DNA of 32,180 bases, from NCBI GenBank assembly GCA_005884765.1, contig VAZV01000241.1, positions 1 to 32,180 on the forward strand, written 5' to 3'. Source of the stretch: Alphaproteobacteria bacterium. GTDB lineage: Bacteria > Pseudomonadota > Alphaproteobacteria > Rhizobiales > Xanthobacteraceae. Numbering within the stretch: position 1 is the first letter of the stretch; every line of letters starts with the position of its first letter. Position numbers and translations under genes: made by a program. The notes under the pieces were generated by a model. That model saw nothing but the letters and a program-made list of their open reading frames with translations. It had not been told where the DNA came from and did no database searches. Shown piece after piece: positions 16,555 through 24,879 of the stretch.

Positions 16555-16800
16555 ATGTTTTTTATGGACCCGATCCGCAGACGGAATGCCCATGCCGCTC
16601 TGACGTCGCTTGAAGCGGCCGCCGTCTCGGCACGCGGCGGGTTCGCCTGCATGTTTTCGACTTCGGACGAATACGAGACCGCGCTGATCTCGGAACGGCG
16701 CGCGCAGGGCCGCTACGGCCGTCCCGGCAGCCGCTGGCCGACGCTGATGTTGATAGGCTGCGGACTGATGGTCGTCGGCGCCGTGCTGCTCCTCAACTGA
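16555..16800 (+). CDS. Small membrane protein, unknown function
   Basis: The 81-aa product (MFFMDPIRRRN) has a charged N-terminal half with FACMFSTSDEYETALISERR and one C-terminal transmembrane helix (WPTLMLIGCGLMVVGAVLLL). The actual start may be ATG 16564 (MDPIRRR). No family is recognised and no ribosome site is strong. It follows the diguanylate cyclase by 47 bp on the same strand and might be cotranscribed. Confidence 0.55.
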   Translation: MFFMDPIRRRNAHAALTSLEAAAVSARGGFACMFSTSDEYETALISERRAQGRYGRPGSRWPTLMLIGCGLMVVGAVLLLN

Positions 16801-16828
16801 ATTCTCGGACAACGTGGCCCTACCGCGG

Positions 16829-17962
16829 TCACCTCGCCGCGGCCTGGGCCGATGCCCCATCGGCCTTGACATAGTCGATCATGACTTTCGCGATCGCCAT
16901 CAGCGGCAGTGCCAGCGCGAGGCCCCAGATTCCGAACACGATGCCGAGCAGGATCTGGAATGCAAACAGCGTAGCCGGCGGGATGTCGAGCGCGTGACGC
17001 TGGATGATCGGGGTCAACACGTAGCTTTCGAGCGCGTGCACACCGAGGAACAGGATGAAGGCGCTGAGCGCGGCAACCCATCCGGAGGCGAGGCTTGCGA
17101 GCACCACGATCAATCCGGCGAGGATCGCGCCAACGGTCGGAATGAAGGCGAGCAGCCCGGCCTGTATGCCTAGGATAAACGAGCTCTGGATGCCGATCAT
17201 CTCAAGCCCGATCCAGGTCACCAGGAACACCACGGCCATGGTGAGGATCTGGGCTATCAGCCAGCGCTCCAGCGTCTCGCCGATCCGATCGACAATGACG
17301 GTGGCGCGCGCACGATGCGTTGCCGGCATCATGAACAGAAGCCCGCTTCGGTAGACGCTTGGCTGGGCCGCAAATGTCAGCCCGAGAAACAGCACGATGA
17401 AGAAGTTTCCGACCGCACTCACGGTACCCAACAGCAATTTGAGGGTTTGGCTGACGATCGCGCCGCCGCTGGAGGCGATCGCGCCTGCACTTGGCAGATT
17501 GCGCGCCGCCGCCGCGCCGGGGGTCGCTGGTGTCGACGAGGAATCGGGCGAAGTGGCCGTTTGGCTGCCGATCTCGAAATAGCTCGTGTCGATCCCGTTC
17601 TTTTCGAGGAAGGCCTTTACGTTGACGATCTGGGACTTGATGGTGTCGCTTAGCACCGCCGCCTGCTGCGCGATCGTGGTGCCCCCCAGGAAAACGATGC
17701 CCGACAACATCGCCGCCAGCGAGAGGCAGACGATGGTCAACCGCAGCGCATGCGGCACGTGAACCACGCGGCCGAGCAGATTGGTCATGGCGTTCAAGGC
17801 GACGCCGAGCAGCATTCCCGCGAAGATCAGGAACAGGGTGGCTGCATAATGCCAGGCGAACAGCAACAATGCCACAAACAGCGCAATAACGATGCCGCCG
17901 ACCGCTATCGCCCATGCCAGATCGCTGCGGGCAGCAAGGCGATCGTCGGTCGAAACAGCCAC
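16829..17962 (-). CDS. AI-2E/PerM-family membrane transporter
   Basis: The 377-aa protein has the AI-2E_transport layout: two N-terminal helix pairs (IAVGGIVIALFVALLLFAW; LFLIFAGMLLGVALNAM), a soluble segment with an Ala/Ser/Pro-rich linker at about 135-165, then several helices ending with FIPTVGAILAGLIVVL, LESYVLTPIIQRHALDIPP and IWGLALALPLMAIAKVMIDYV. The QRHALDIPP loop is characteristic. The family exports various small solutes; quorum signalling should not be assumed. The start is GTG 17962 with AAGGA 8 nt upstream. Confidence 0.9.
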   Translation of the reverse strand: MAVSTDDRLAARSDLAWAIAVGGIVIALFVALLLFAWHYAATLFLIFAGMLLGVALNAMTNLLGRVVHVPHALRLTIVCLSLAAMLSGIVFLGGTTIAQQAAVLSDTIKSQIVNVKAFLEKNGIDTSYFEIGSQTATSPDSSSTPATPGAAAARNLPSAGAIASSGGAIVSQTLKLLLGTVSAVGNFFIVLFLGLTFAAQPSVYRSGLLFMMPATHRARATVIVDRIGETLERWLIAQILTMAVVFLVTWIGLEMIGIQSSFILGIQAGLLAFIPTVGAILAGLIVVLASLASGWVAALSAFILFLGVHALESYVLTPIIQRHALDIPPATLFAFQILLGIVFGIWGLALALPLMAIAKVMIDYVKADGASAQAAAR

Positions 17963-18017
17963 GGTGATTCCTTCTCACGCCGGTTTGGTAGCACTCTTTC
18001 GTCAAATGCGGGCGGGA

Positions 18018-18166
18018 TCAAGCCCGCGAAAGCGCCCGCGCCGGCGGTTTGATCAGCGGCGAGCTGAAATAGGCCTGGCTCGATTGGAGCGCGCGCTTGA
18101 GATCGACGACGCGATAGGGCCACCCGGCTGCGATCAGCGCGCATCTCGAGGCGAGGCTTGCGGCGC
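18018..18166 (-). pseudogene. C-terminal gene remnant, unknown family
   Basis: A minus-strand frame reading AASLASRCALIAAGWPYRVV, then DLKRALQSSQAYFSSPLIKP, runs to a stop at 18018-18020. It has coding-like composition but no start, and its upstream end is cut exactly where an interspersed repeat begins (18167). It looks like the 3' end of a gene interrupted by the repeat. The family is not recognised. Confidence 0.35.
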
Positions 18167-18275
18167 TAGAGCATGATGAGATTAGGTTGAAGCTGCTCCG
18201 ACCACTTCTCCCTCGCTCCGCGCTCTTGTCCGCCGAAGCCCGCCTTCGGGCGGAGGCGGATGCGGGGCGAGGTGA
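18167..18275 (+). repeat. Interspersed repeat, copy 1
   Basis: This 109-bp block (TAGAGCATGATG ... GGCGAGGTGA) has an internal palindrome around CGCCTTCGGGCG and matches the reverse complement of 19342-19452 with only a few substitutions and two small indels. Intergenic repeats with this GC-rich core occur widely in Bradyrhizobium (from memory). Confidence 0.85.
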
Positions 18276-18689
18276 TCAGAGCCCACTCGACTCAACTCCG
18301 GAATCTCGAGCCCGGGTTCGATTCTGCGCTCCTGCGAGCGGGATGGCTTTGATCGTCAGCGCAGAGGCATCTTCAATCGTAGCGTGATCGCGGCCGTACC
18401 GCTGCTGTGTCCGAGAGTGCTCGAAACTCGCTCCCCATCGATCCTGTTCATCGTCGTTCGTCAAATGCCTCATGGCTGCGCCCAGCAAGTAAAAGCTTTG
18501 GAGAGCTGTAAGGGATCCTGCTGTTATCAACGCAACACCTCCTAATCCGAAACCATAGTGAAGAAGAACAGCCGCCGAGAGCAACGCCACCAACGGTGAG
18601 GCGAGCACGATTGCCAGGACGTGGAAGAACACGGCACCGATCGCAAGTCCAACCGAGGCGCTTGCGAGCAAAAGAACTAAAATGATCAT
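18276..18689 (-). CDS. Small integral membrane protein, unknown function
   Basis: The 137-aa product begins MIILVLLLASASVGLAIGAV and has about three hydrophobic helices over its first 75 residues (LAIVLASPLVALLSAAVLL; GVALITAGSLTALQSFYLLG), followed by a polar tail (NDDEQDRWGASFEHSRTQQR). It resembles small inner-membrane hypotheticals common in Bradyrhizobium. The stop codon is the first bases after repeat copy 1, so the tail may have been altered by the repeat. The ribosome site is weak. Confidence 0.55.
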   Translation of the reverse strand: MIILVLLLASASVGLAIGAVFFHVLAIVLASPLVALLSAAVLLHYGFGLGGVALITAGSLTALQSFYLLGAAMRHLTNDDEQDRWGASFEHSRTQQRYGRDHATIEDASALTIKAIPLAGAQNRTRARDSGVESSGL

Positions 18690-19210
18690 TACGATAAATA
18701 CCTACCAAATACTTGCCGAATACCTGCGATGACAGAGGCACTCCACGTTCGGCCGGCGTGAGAGGCGAGCGCACGGGACGATCACCCGGGGTCGCTTTTT
18801 AGCCGCGCCGTGGATGTGAGGCTCGGACAGACGCGACGGGGAGTTTGGACAGACGCGCCATCGGTCAAGAATTTGAACCAGCGTTGCCGCGCGCTCACGC
18901 TGAGCGCCTGACCGAAAAGGCAGGCGGTATTTTTAAGGCTTTCCAACTGTCCAGAGATGTCTCACCTTTGTCGTTGGTTTGCTTGTGCCCGATGGGCTGC
19001 GCTGCGATGTGACTGCTTTTGCATCCGGCCGCGTCCTCTGATCGTAGTATGCTGGTCGATTCTTTGAGTCCGCTCGGACTCAAGAGAGAGGTAACCACAA
19101 AAACGAATGAACGAGGGCGAACCGCGGGTCGAGTGCGGCGTGGACGCAAGGCGCATCGGGCTGACGTCCCTTCGGTCGTAGGGTCGCGGCGCAATTTATC
19201 GACAGTGAGG
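18690..19210. other. Intergenic stretch, no supported gene
   Basis: No convincing gene was found in these 521 bp. The only structure seen is an 11-bp direct repeat, GGACAGACGCG, at 18825-18835 and 18847-18857 (22-bp period). Open frames here have composition unlike neighbouring genes. Confidence 0.5.
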
Positions 19211-19327
19211 ACGATTGCCTACGACGCCGAATTCGGCGACCTGTCCTACTTCAACCGCTCGTTCCGGAGAGTGTACGGGCTGGCGCCGCGAGACATCAGC
19301 GAAGCCGCCGCCGCACCAACCGGCTGA
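19211..19327 (+). pseudogene. AraC-family regulator, C-terminal remnant
   Basis: The segment TIAYDAEFGDLSYFNRSFRR followed by VYGLAPRDISEAAA is the second helix-turn-helix of an AraC/XylS DNA-binding domain (consensus A-x-x-x-GF-x-D-x-SYF-x-R-x-FRR-x-YG-x-x-P). It continues in frame to a stop at 19325-19327. The sequence upstream in that frame is not AraC-like, so only about 38 codons of the gene survive. Confidence 0.75.
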
Positions 19328-19341
19328 TGCGCGCCGTCTAG

Positions 19342-19452
19342 TCACCTCTCCCCGCATCCGCCTTCGCCCGAAGGCGGGCGGGCCTCGGCGGACAAGAGCG
19401 GGGCGAGGGGGAAGCGGTCGGCTGCGCTTCAACCTAAAGTCATCACCCTCTA
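19342..19452 (-). repeat. Interspersed repeat, copy 2 (inverted)
   Basis: This 111-bp block is the inverted partner of 18167-18275. Both copies share the ends TAGAG..TGATG and GAGGTGA, the GGTTGAAGC block, CTCTTGTCCGCCGA and the GGCGGATGCGGGG block. The two copies enclose 1,066 bp. Confidence 0.85.
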
Positions 19453-19457
19453 GCTAG

Positions 19458-19559
19458 GCCGAGGTTCTTGCAGAACTGCAAGGCGCCATGCGCGAGTATA
19501 ACATGTTGATCCCGCCCCAACTCGCAGGCATGATCAGCTCGGAACCGTGCCCAATATAG
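19458..19559 (+). pseudogene. Short coding-like remnant upstream of the C26 gene
   Basis: A 33-codon frame reads AEVLAELQGAMREYNMLIPP then QLAGMISSEPCPI before a stop. It has protein-like composition but no proper start; the frame begins at a stop just outside repeat copy 2. It looks like the end of a lost gene. The family is not recognised. Confidence 0.35.
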
Positions 19560-19587
19560 AAGATCGTTCTTGCGCGAGACATAAATA

Positions 19588-20349
19588 ATGAAACGGCCCG
19601 TGGTCGGCGTGATCGGCAACGCCCATCGCTTCGAAAATCGTTTCGCGACGCAGATGGTCGGTGAACGCAATCTCCGTGCGTTGGCCGAAGTCGCGGGCGC
19701 TCTGCCACTGATGTTTGCGGGTTCGCCCGAGATTACCGATGTCGGCGCGCTCCTGGATGCGGTCGATGGCATCGTGCTGACGGGGGCGAGGGCCAATGTC
19801 CATCCCACGCGCTTCAATACCGAACCCGATATCAAGCACGAGCCCTACGATCTCCATCGCGACGAGGTCGCGCTGGCGGTAGCGGAGGCCTGCGTAGCCC
19901 GCGGCATGCCGTTGTTCGGCATCTGCCGCGGTCTGCAGGAGATGAACGTCGCCTTCGGCGGCTCGCTGCATCCGGAGATCCGCGAACTGCCCGGCCGCAT
20001 GAACCATCGGATGCCGCGGCTGGAGAATGGCGAAATCCATCCTGATCCAGTGGTTATCTTCGCAGACCGGCACGAAGTTAGCCTCGTCCCTGGCGGTGCG
20101 TTTGCGAAGATCCTGGGTTGCGAGACGATCCGGGTTAATTCGCTTCATGGCCAGGGCATTCTCGAACCCGGTAAACGTGTCGTCGTCGAGGGCGTCGCGG
20201 AAGACGGCACCATCGAGGCGATCCGGATTGCCGACGCACCGGGCTTTGCGCTGGGTGTGCAGTGGCACGCGGAATACGACCCGCAGCGTAATCCCATTAA
20301 TCGCGCGCTGTTTCAGGCCTTTGGCAAGGCGCTCGCGAAGGGCGGGTAG
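19588..20349 (+). CDS. Gamma-glutamyl-gamma-aminobutyrate hydrolase-like amidotransferase (peptidase C26)
   Basis: The 253-aa protein belongs to the class-I glutamine amidotransferase fold, C26 branch (PuuD-like). Visible motifs are VDGIVLTGARANVHP (oxyanion region), PLFGICRGLQEMNVAFGG with the nucleophile Cys113, and ALGVQWHAEYDP with His227 and Glu229 of the triad. HDE-type insertions such as YDLHRDEVALA also fit the family. It should hydrolyse a gamma-glutamyl amide in the cytoplasm; the substrate is unproven because no putrescine or polyamine genes are nearby. ATG 19588 (MKRPVVGVIGN) matches the family start although the ribosome site is poor. Confidence 0.9.
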   Translation: MKRPVVGVIGNAHRFENRFATQMVGERNLRALAEVAGALPLMFAGSPEITDVGALLDAVDGIVLTGARANVHPTRFNTEPDIKHEPYDLHRDEVALAVAEACVARGMPLFGICRGLQEMNVAFGGSLHPEIRELPGRMNHRMPRLENGEIHPDPVVIFADRHEVSLVPGGAFAKILGCETIRVNSLHGQGILEPGKRVVVEGVAEDGTIEAIRIADAPGFALGVQWHAEYDPQRNPINRALFQAFGKALAKGG

Positions 20350-20380
20350 GGGAGGGCGTTGCCTCGCCGGCGCTCTCCCC
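20349..20380 (+). terminator. Hairpin immediately after the C26 gene
   Basis: GGGGAGGGCG (20349-20358) pairs with CGCTCTCCCC (20371-20380), one G-U pair, with a 12-nt loop. It begins at the stop codon and could mark the 3' end, but there is no U-run. Confidence 0.45.
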
Positions 20381-20427
20381 CGCGCCCATGTTGGACACGG
20401 GGCGACAACGATCATGAATTCCTGGAT

Positions 20428-21516
20428 TCAAAGGTACATTTTATCAATATCCACCGACGACTCGATACCCACTTTGACGAGGTTCCTTGCGAGCCAGTCG
20501 CCCGCACATTTTCGCCCGCGGTCGCGAAGAAAGGTGAGAAAGTCCCAATCGGCGTTGTACTTGCTTGTCGAGCTGAGAGCGCTCATGAATTCGTCGTCCG
20601 CGATGCCGTGGATCAGTATGTGCTTCAGTCCTCCGTCGACGATACGTTTTTGCGTGACGAGCCTGGTGACGAAGCTGACCGCCCGCATCTCCCGCATCAG
20701 AGAAGAATTGAAGCTGATCTCGTTGATGCGGTTCAAAATATCGTCTGCGGTGTGCGGCACGTCTTTGCGGAACAACGGATTGATATGAACGATGACTATG
20801 TCCGTGCTGGTGCAGTTGTAGATGAGCGGGAAGAGTGCCGGGTTTCCCATATAGCCGCCGTCCCAATAGGCTTCGCCGTCGATCTCAACCGCGTGAAACA
20901 TCGTGGGCAGACACGCCGAAGCCATCACGGCGGACGCTGAAATTTCCGTCCCGGTGAAGATCTTCACCTTGCCGGAACGCACGTTCGTCGCAGAGAGAAA
21001 CAGCTTGACCGGACAATCCGGGCGCTTCAGCACGTCAAAATCGATCGATTGCGCAACCACATCACGCAGCGGGTTATAGTCCGCGGGGTTGAACTGATAC
21101 GGCGACAGCATGCGCGTCACGAAGCCAATGAGGGAGAAAACCGGCGACCAGGTTAGCTTGTGATCCCCCAGCATTCGGTCGATGGGATTTGGCTGCAACG
21201 GCCCGAGCCTGGCCGCATCGCTGACGCGCTTCCAGAAGTCGGTGAGCGCTTTGCGTGCCCCTTCGCGGCCGTCGACCGCAAGCCCATAGGCAAAGACCGC
21301 CGCGTTCATCGCTCCGGCGCTGGTGGCACTGAGGCCCTCGAAGGCGAGGTCTTTCTCGTCCAGCAGCCGGTCGAGTACACCCCAGGTAAAAGCACCATGC
21401 GCTCCGCCCCCCTGGAGGGCCAGATTGATCGTCCTGACCTGAGCGGAGCCTGCGGGGCCGCCGCCCCCAGACGCGTCAGGCCTTTCTGTCGAGTTCCGGT
21501 CCGAAGTAACTTCCAT
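20428..21516 (-). CDS. Patatin-like phospholipase
   Basis: From ATG 21516 the protein is 362 aa. It shows the patatin fold: LALQGGGAHGAFTWGVLD (oxyanion hole, residues 36-41), the nucleophile elbow SATSAGAMNA with Ser66, and the dyad Asp219 in YWDGGYMGNPAL. The usual elbow is G-x-S-x-G; here the first Gly is Ala64. It would hydrolyse acyl esters of phospholipids. The frame extends to a TTG at 21570, but the ATG at 21516 is preferred. A Gly/Ser-rich stretch (ASGGGGPAGSAQV) precedes the domain and no signal peptide is evident. Confidence 0.88.
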   Translation of the reverse strand: MEVTSDRNSTERPDASGGGGPAGSAQVRTINLALQGGGAHGAFTWGVLDRLLDEKDLAFEGLSATSAGAMNAAVFAYGLAVDGREGARKALTDFWKRVSDAARLGPLQPNPIDRMLGDHKLTWSPVFSLIGFVTRMLSPYQFNPADYNPLRDVVAQSIDFDVLKRPDCPVKLFLSATNVRSGKVKIFTGTEISASAVMASACLPTMFHAVEIDGEAYWDGGYMGNPALFPLIYNCTSTDIVIVHINPLFRKDVPHTADDILNRINEISFNSSLMREMRAVSFVTRLVTQKRIVDGGLKHILIHGIADDEFMSALSSTSKYNADWDFLTFLRDRGRKCAGDWLARNLVKVGIESSVDIDKMYL

Positions 21517-22024
21517 GGCCGACCGCCAACCCTGTTCGCCTGCATGCGGAGTGATCTTCGCGGCTGTCAATTATTCCGGCCATATCCAATCACAACCGAG
21601 AGCGGGATCGCTACTTCCGCCTATTAGCATGAACTTGCCAATTCGGGACGTCCGCGATCCGGTCGCTAACGAAGAGAAACCGGACATGGCGCGGGGCACA
21701 TTTGATATCGACACTTAACATGTCGGTTAACAACTCGCTGTTTCGCCAACGTCGGCCTTGCGCGACAACCGGACGTTCCCACGAGCGCGCGATCGACCCG
21801 GAGCAGGCGTCGCCGTTTTCCAGCTACTATGGTCAGCGCTTCTGACTGAAAGGCGAATTTTCATCGTTTAGTGGCCCACGCCACAATAAAATGCGGTGCG
21901 TTCGGCTACACTCCCCTCGGTCAGTGAGGCATACTTTTCAGCGATGATTTTTGATGTACGGCTTTGATCGCCGCTCTCACAGCACCGGTAAGTATTTCAT
22001 TCAATTGACGGAGGCGTTATCGCC
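21517..22024. other. Intergenic region between patatin and FAD oxidoreductase
   Basis: These 508 bp hold the divergent starts and a 107-bp repeat (21598-21704, listed separately). The 5' leader of the FAD gene lies at the right end, with GGAGG at 22010-22014 as its ribosome site. No further gene was recognised. Confidence 0.5.
21598..21704 (+). repeat. 107-bp direct repeat, copy A
   Basis: The sequence GAGAGCGGGATCGCT ... GCGCGGGGCACATTTG is repeated without gaps at 30626-30732 with 7 mismatches (about 93% identity). It lies in a spacer, here upstream of the patatin gene and before the FAD gene. Confidence 0.92.
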
Positions 22025-23389
22025 ATGCCGGATCCAGATAAGTGTGCAATTGTCATCGGCGCGAGCATGGGCGGCCTGCTAGCGGCTCGTGCCCTGGCCG
22101 ATTACTATGGCCAAGTAATCATAGTAGAACGCGATGCGCTCCCCGAGGGCTACGAGCCTCGGAAAGGCGTTCCTCAAGGACGACATACGCACGGCCTGCT
22201 TGCCCGGGGGCGCGAGGTGCTCGAGGACTTGTTGCCGGGCTTCACTGAAGAAATGGTCGCGCAAGGCGCTACCCCCGGCGACATTGCGGATAAAGTTCTT
22301 TGGTTCAACCACGGCTTCTATTTGTGCAACGCGCCCAGTAAACTGCTCGGGCTCGCAATTAGCCGCCCGATGCTGGAGGGCAGCGTGCGACGCGCGGTGC
22401 TTCAACTTCAAAACGTTCGATTGCTGGAGCGCTGTGCTGTATTGGAGCCCATGATAGATCGGGCTCGGGGCCGCGTGACGGGTGTACGGGTTCAATCCCA
22501 AAGCGGCTCGGATGGCACGCAGACCATGAACTCCGATCTCGTTGTCGACGCGAGCGGGCGCGGCTCATTCAGCCCGGCTTGGCTGGATGCGTGGGGTTAC
22601 CCCAAACCGCGGGAGGAGCTGATCAAGATCGACCTCGGCTACGCGACCAGGCAATACCGTCGGTTGCCAGAGCATTTGCATGGAATGATGGGCGCCATCA
22701 TCGCAGCTTGCCCGCCGGATTGGCGCTTTGGCGCTATTCTTTCGCAGGAGGATGACCGCTGGATCGTGACTTTGGGAGGCTACTTGGGCGACCACGCTCC
22801 AACGGACGACACCGGTTTTGTCGATTTCGCGCGAAGCCTGCCAAAGCCCGACATATTCGACGTTATCAGGCACGCGGAGCCAATTTGCCCGCTCATGCCC
22901 TACCATTTCAGTGCAAATCTGCGCCGACACTATGAAGAGATGTCCCGCTTTCCTGCGGGCTTTCTGGTGTTTGGCGATGCCCTATGCAGCTTCAATCCCG
23001 TTTACGGTCAGGGCATGACCGTTGCCTGCGTGGAAGCGCTGGCCTTGCGCGACTGTCTGGCTGCCGGCACACAGGAAATTGCCAAGCGATTCTTTCGGGC
23101 AGCCAGCCAGCTCATCGATATTCCCTGGCAAATTGCCGTGGGCAGCGATCTTCAGCACGCGCGTGTTGAGGGCATGCGCACGACCCAGGTACGCTTCATT
23201 AACTGGTACATCGCAAAACTTTATCGCGCCGCCCAAGATGATGCTGTGCTGGCTACCAGATTCCTGGAGGTGGCAAATCTGATGCGGCAGCCTACAGCGC
23301 TCCTCGACCCGCGGATGGCGTTTCGAGTGTGGAAACGAAATCGCGCACCAGCCCGAGCGGTCACAATCCCACTCGGAAGGACGACTTAA
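22025..23389 (+). CDS. FAD-dependent monooxygenase/oxidoreductase
   Basis: The 454-aa protein has an N-terminal Rossmann motif (AIVIGASMGGLLAARALAD, residues 9-27), an acidic end of the second strand (VIIVERDALP), the RHTHGLLARG segment, and the FAD-ribityl motif GDALCSFNPVYGQGM (G317-D318) typical of the PHBH/UbiH hydroxylase group. The family uses FAD and NAD(P)H to hydroxylate aromatic or polyketide-like substrates; the substrate is not predictable. It is the best expressed-looking start in this region, with GGAGG 10 nt before ATG 22025. It stands alone among orphan substrate-binding genes, with lower GC than the core genes upstream. Confidence 0.87.
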   Translation: MPDPDKCAIVIGASMGGLLAARALADYYGQVIIVERDALPEGYEPRKGVPQGRHTHGLLARGREVLEDLLPGFTEEMVAQGATPGDIADKVLWFNHGFYLCNAPSKLLGLAISRPMLEGSVRRAVLQLQNVRLLERCAVLEPMIDRARGRVTGVRVQSQSGSDGTQTMNSDLVVDASGRGSFSPAWLDAWGYPKPREELIKIDLGYATRQYRRLPEHLHGMMGAIIAACPPDWRFGAILSQEDDRWIVTLGGYLGDHAPTDDTGFVDFARSLPKPDIFDVIRHAEPICPLMPYHFSANLRRHYEEMSRFPAGFLVFGDALCSFNPVYGQGMTVACVEALALRDCLAAGTQEIAKRFFRAASQLIDIPWQIAVGSDLQHARVEGMRTTQVRFINWYIAKLYRAAQDDAVLATRFLEVANLMRQPTALLDPRMAFRVWKRNRAPARAVTIPLGRTT

Positions 23390-23530
23390 TCGGTTCAGCA
23401 AAGCACAACCCATCACAAAAGCGGAAAGCCGAGCGTGAAGGCGAGCAAGTCGTAGCGAAGCATTCCTACGACCGTCATTTTGCCTCGGTCTGCACCCGGC
23501 ACGTTTTCGATTGCCAACTGCATCGAGCGA

Positions 23531-23596
23531 TGTGCGCTTTCAGGGTAACCCGAAAGACATGTGCTCATGCTGAGTTCTTCTGATTTTGACCCGAAG
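23531..23596 (+). repeat. SBP-flank repeat block A
   Basis: The block matches 26068-26134 at roughly three quarters of positions with one indel. Common words are CGCTTTC, GTAACCCG, AAGACAT and TTTGACCC. It lies upstream of the first substrate-binding gene. Confidence 0.6.
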
Positions 23597-23646
23597 CGGA
23601 CTTCCCAAAATACGCAGCCTCCTGACGCGAATCCTTAATTGCGCCA

Positions 23647-23697
23647 CCGCAAAATGCTAGTCTCGTCATCCCATTGACGTGGTCCTTAGAGCGGTAC
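23647..23697 (+). promoter_or_regulatory. Shared SBP leader, copy 1
   Basis: The box CCGCAAAATGCTAG (23647-23660) is followed 21 bp later by GTCCTTA (23682-23688) and then ATG 23698. The same arrangement occurs before 28212 and 30806. It is a candidate promoter/leader carried with the gene family. Confidence 0.6.
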
Positions 23698-24675
23698 ATG
23701 CGACGACGGGAATTTATTGCAGGATTTTGCATTGCGACTGCTTTGCCCGCGCGCGCACAGCAGACGACGTCAAAGATGCGGCGAGTTGGCTTTTTAACCC
23801 GCGAGACAGACGCGTCTGTTTCGACTCAAATAGATGCGTTCCGCCAGCGTCTGGGTGAACTTGGATGGGTTGAAGGAAAGACCATTAGCATCGTCTATCG
23901 TGATGCAAACGGTCAACTCGACCGTCTTCGCGCCCTCGCTGGCGAGCTTGTCGCTCAAAATGTGGATGTCATTGTTACGGTGAACACGCCCCCCAGCCAA
24001 GCCGCCAAAGAAGTAACCAGTACAATTCCGATTGTCATTGCCGTCTCTGCTGATCCGGTGGGTGCGGGATTGATCCAAAGTCTTGGAAACCCAGGTGGCA
24101 ACGTAACCGGCTTGTCTCTCCTTGCCCCTGACACAGACCAGAAGGCACTGGATTTTCTGAAGCAGACGCGACCGAAGACCAACCGCGTGCTGATGATTGT
24201 TGACCCGAAGAACCCAGGCATGATGCTCAGGTTCAAAGCCATACAGACTGCTGTACCGAAGCTCGCAATCGAGCTTCAACCAATACTCGCCGTGAGTTCA
24301 ATCGAACTTGTCGGGGCGCTAGCGGTCGCCGCAAAGAACGCTCCTGACTCTCTCTTCGTGCTTTCTCCGATCTATGCGGCCTATAGGAACGAGATCGTAG
24401 AATTTGCGATGCAGATGAAGGTGCCGATACTGTTCGATACGAGTGGACTTGCCCGCGAAACGAATGCTCTTTTGTCCTACGGTGCGGACATCGCTGACTT
24501 GTTTCGGCGAGCCGCTATGCTGGTGGACAAAATATTAAAAGGAGCCAAGCCTGCCGATTTGCCGGTGGAGCAGCCGACCAAATTCGAGTTGGTGATCAAC
24601 CTCAAGACGGCCCGAGCGCTCGGGATCGACGTGGCTCCGCAGTTGCAGCAGCTCGCTGACGAGGTGATCGAATAG
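23698..24675 (+). CDS. Orphan ABC substrate-binding protein (PF04392), copy 1
   Basis: From ATG 23698 the protein is 325 aa. It begins MRRREFIAGFCIATALPARA, a twin-arginine-like export signal, so the mature protein is periplasmic. Family segments are RRVGFLTRETDA, FRQRLGELGWVEGKTISI, DPVGAGLIQSLGNPGGNVTGL, ILKGAKPADLPVEQPTKFEL, VINLKTARALGI and the terminal ADEVIE. These match the ABC_sub_bind family (TrpX/YtrF-like binding proteins), which normally deliver a ligand to a permease and ATPase. Neither partner gene is in the window. The real ligand is unknown. Base composition is more AT-rich than in the core genes. Confidence 0.88.
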   Translation: MRRREFIAGFCIATALPARAQQTTSKMRRVGFLTRETDASVSTQIDAFRQRLGELGWVEGKTISIVYRDANGQLDRLRALAGELVAQNVDVIVTVNTPPSQAAKEVTSTIPIVIAVSADPVGAGLIQSLGNPGGNVTGLSLLAPDTDQKALDFLKQTRPKTNRVLMIVDPKNPGMMLRFKAIQTAVPKLAIELQPILAVSSIELVGALAVAAKNAPDSLFVLSPIYAAYRNEIVEFAMQMKVPILFDTSGLARETNALLSYGADIADLFRRAAMLVDKILKGAKPADLPVEQPTKFELVINLKTARALGIDVAPQLQQLADEVIE

Positions 24676-24706
24676 AACGCAATTGCTGCAATGCACGAGT
24701 CCGCGT

Positions 24707-24810
24707 CTGGCACCTTGAGACATGGCAATCGGCTCTGAAGATGTCTGCTTACCGGAGTAGGCCGGAAGTGATTGGCGCACGGTCAAAACGGCGCTTTTGA
24801 CCCACTACCA
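24707..24810 (+). repeat. SBP-flank repeat block C, copy 1
   Basis: This ~104-bp block after the copy 1 gene resembles 28005-28110 (shared words: TTGAGACAT, GACCGGAAGTGA-like GGCCGGAAGTGA, GACCCAC). Its GGCTCTGAAGATGTCTG part also recurs at 25278-25294. It reads as a remnant of a co-duplicated 3' flank. Confidence 0.65.
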
Positions 24811-24879
24811 ACCTAGTGTTGGGTTGGGAGTATCACGTGGGTAACCCGTCATCAACATCGTCGAACCCTTGCGGCTAGA

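Larger units (their letters stand above)
23390..23697. other. Spacer with repeat block A and shared SBP leader
   Basis: No gene was recognised in this ~308-bp spacer. It contains block A (23531-23596), which resembles 26068-26134, and ends with the substrate-binding-protein leader (23647-23697). Confidence 0.5.

Noticed and set aside
16829..17962. Reading the AI-2E family protein as a quorum-sensing exporter
   Set aside because: The family name is historical; members transport varied solutes and no LuxS or quorum genes are nearby.
18962..19156. Minus-strand 64-codon ORF
   Set aside because: His/Arg/Gln-rich sequence without a ribosome site or family; not distinguishable from noise.
19019..19210. 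Upstream part of the ORF that ends in the AraC segment
   Set aside because: Its translation is not AraC-like and has low-complexity Arg-rich composition; only the last ~38 codons are kept.
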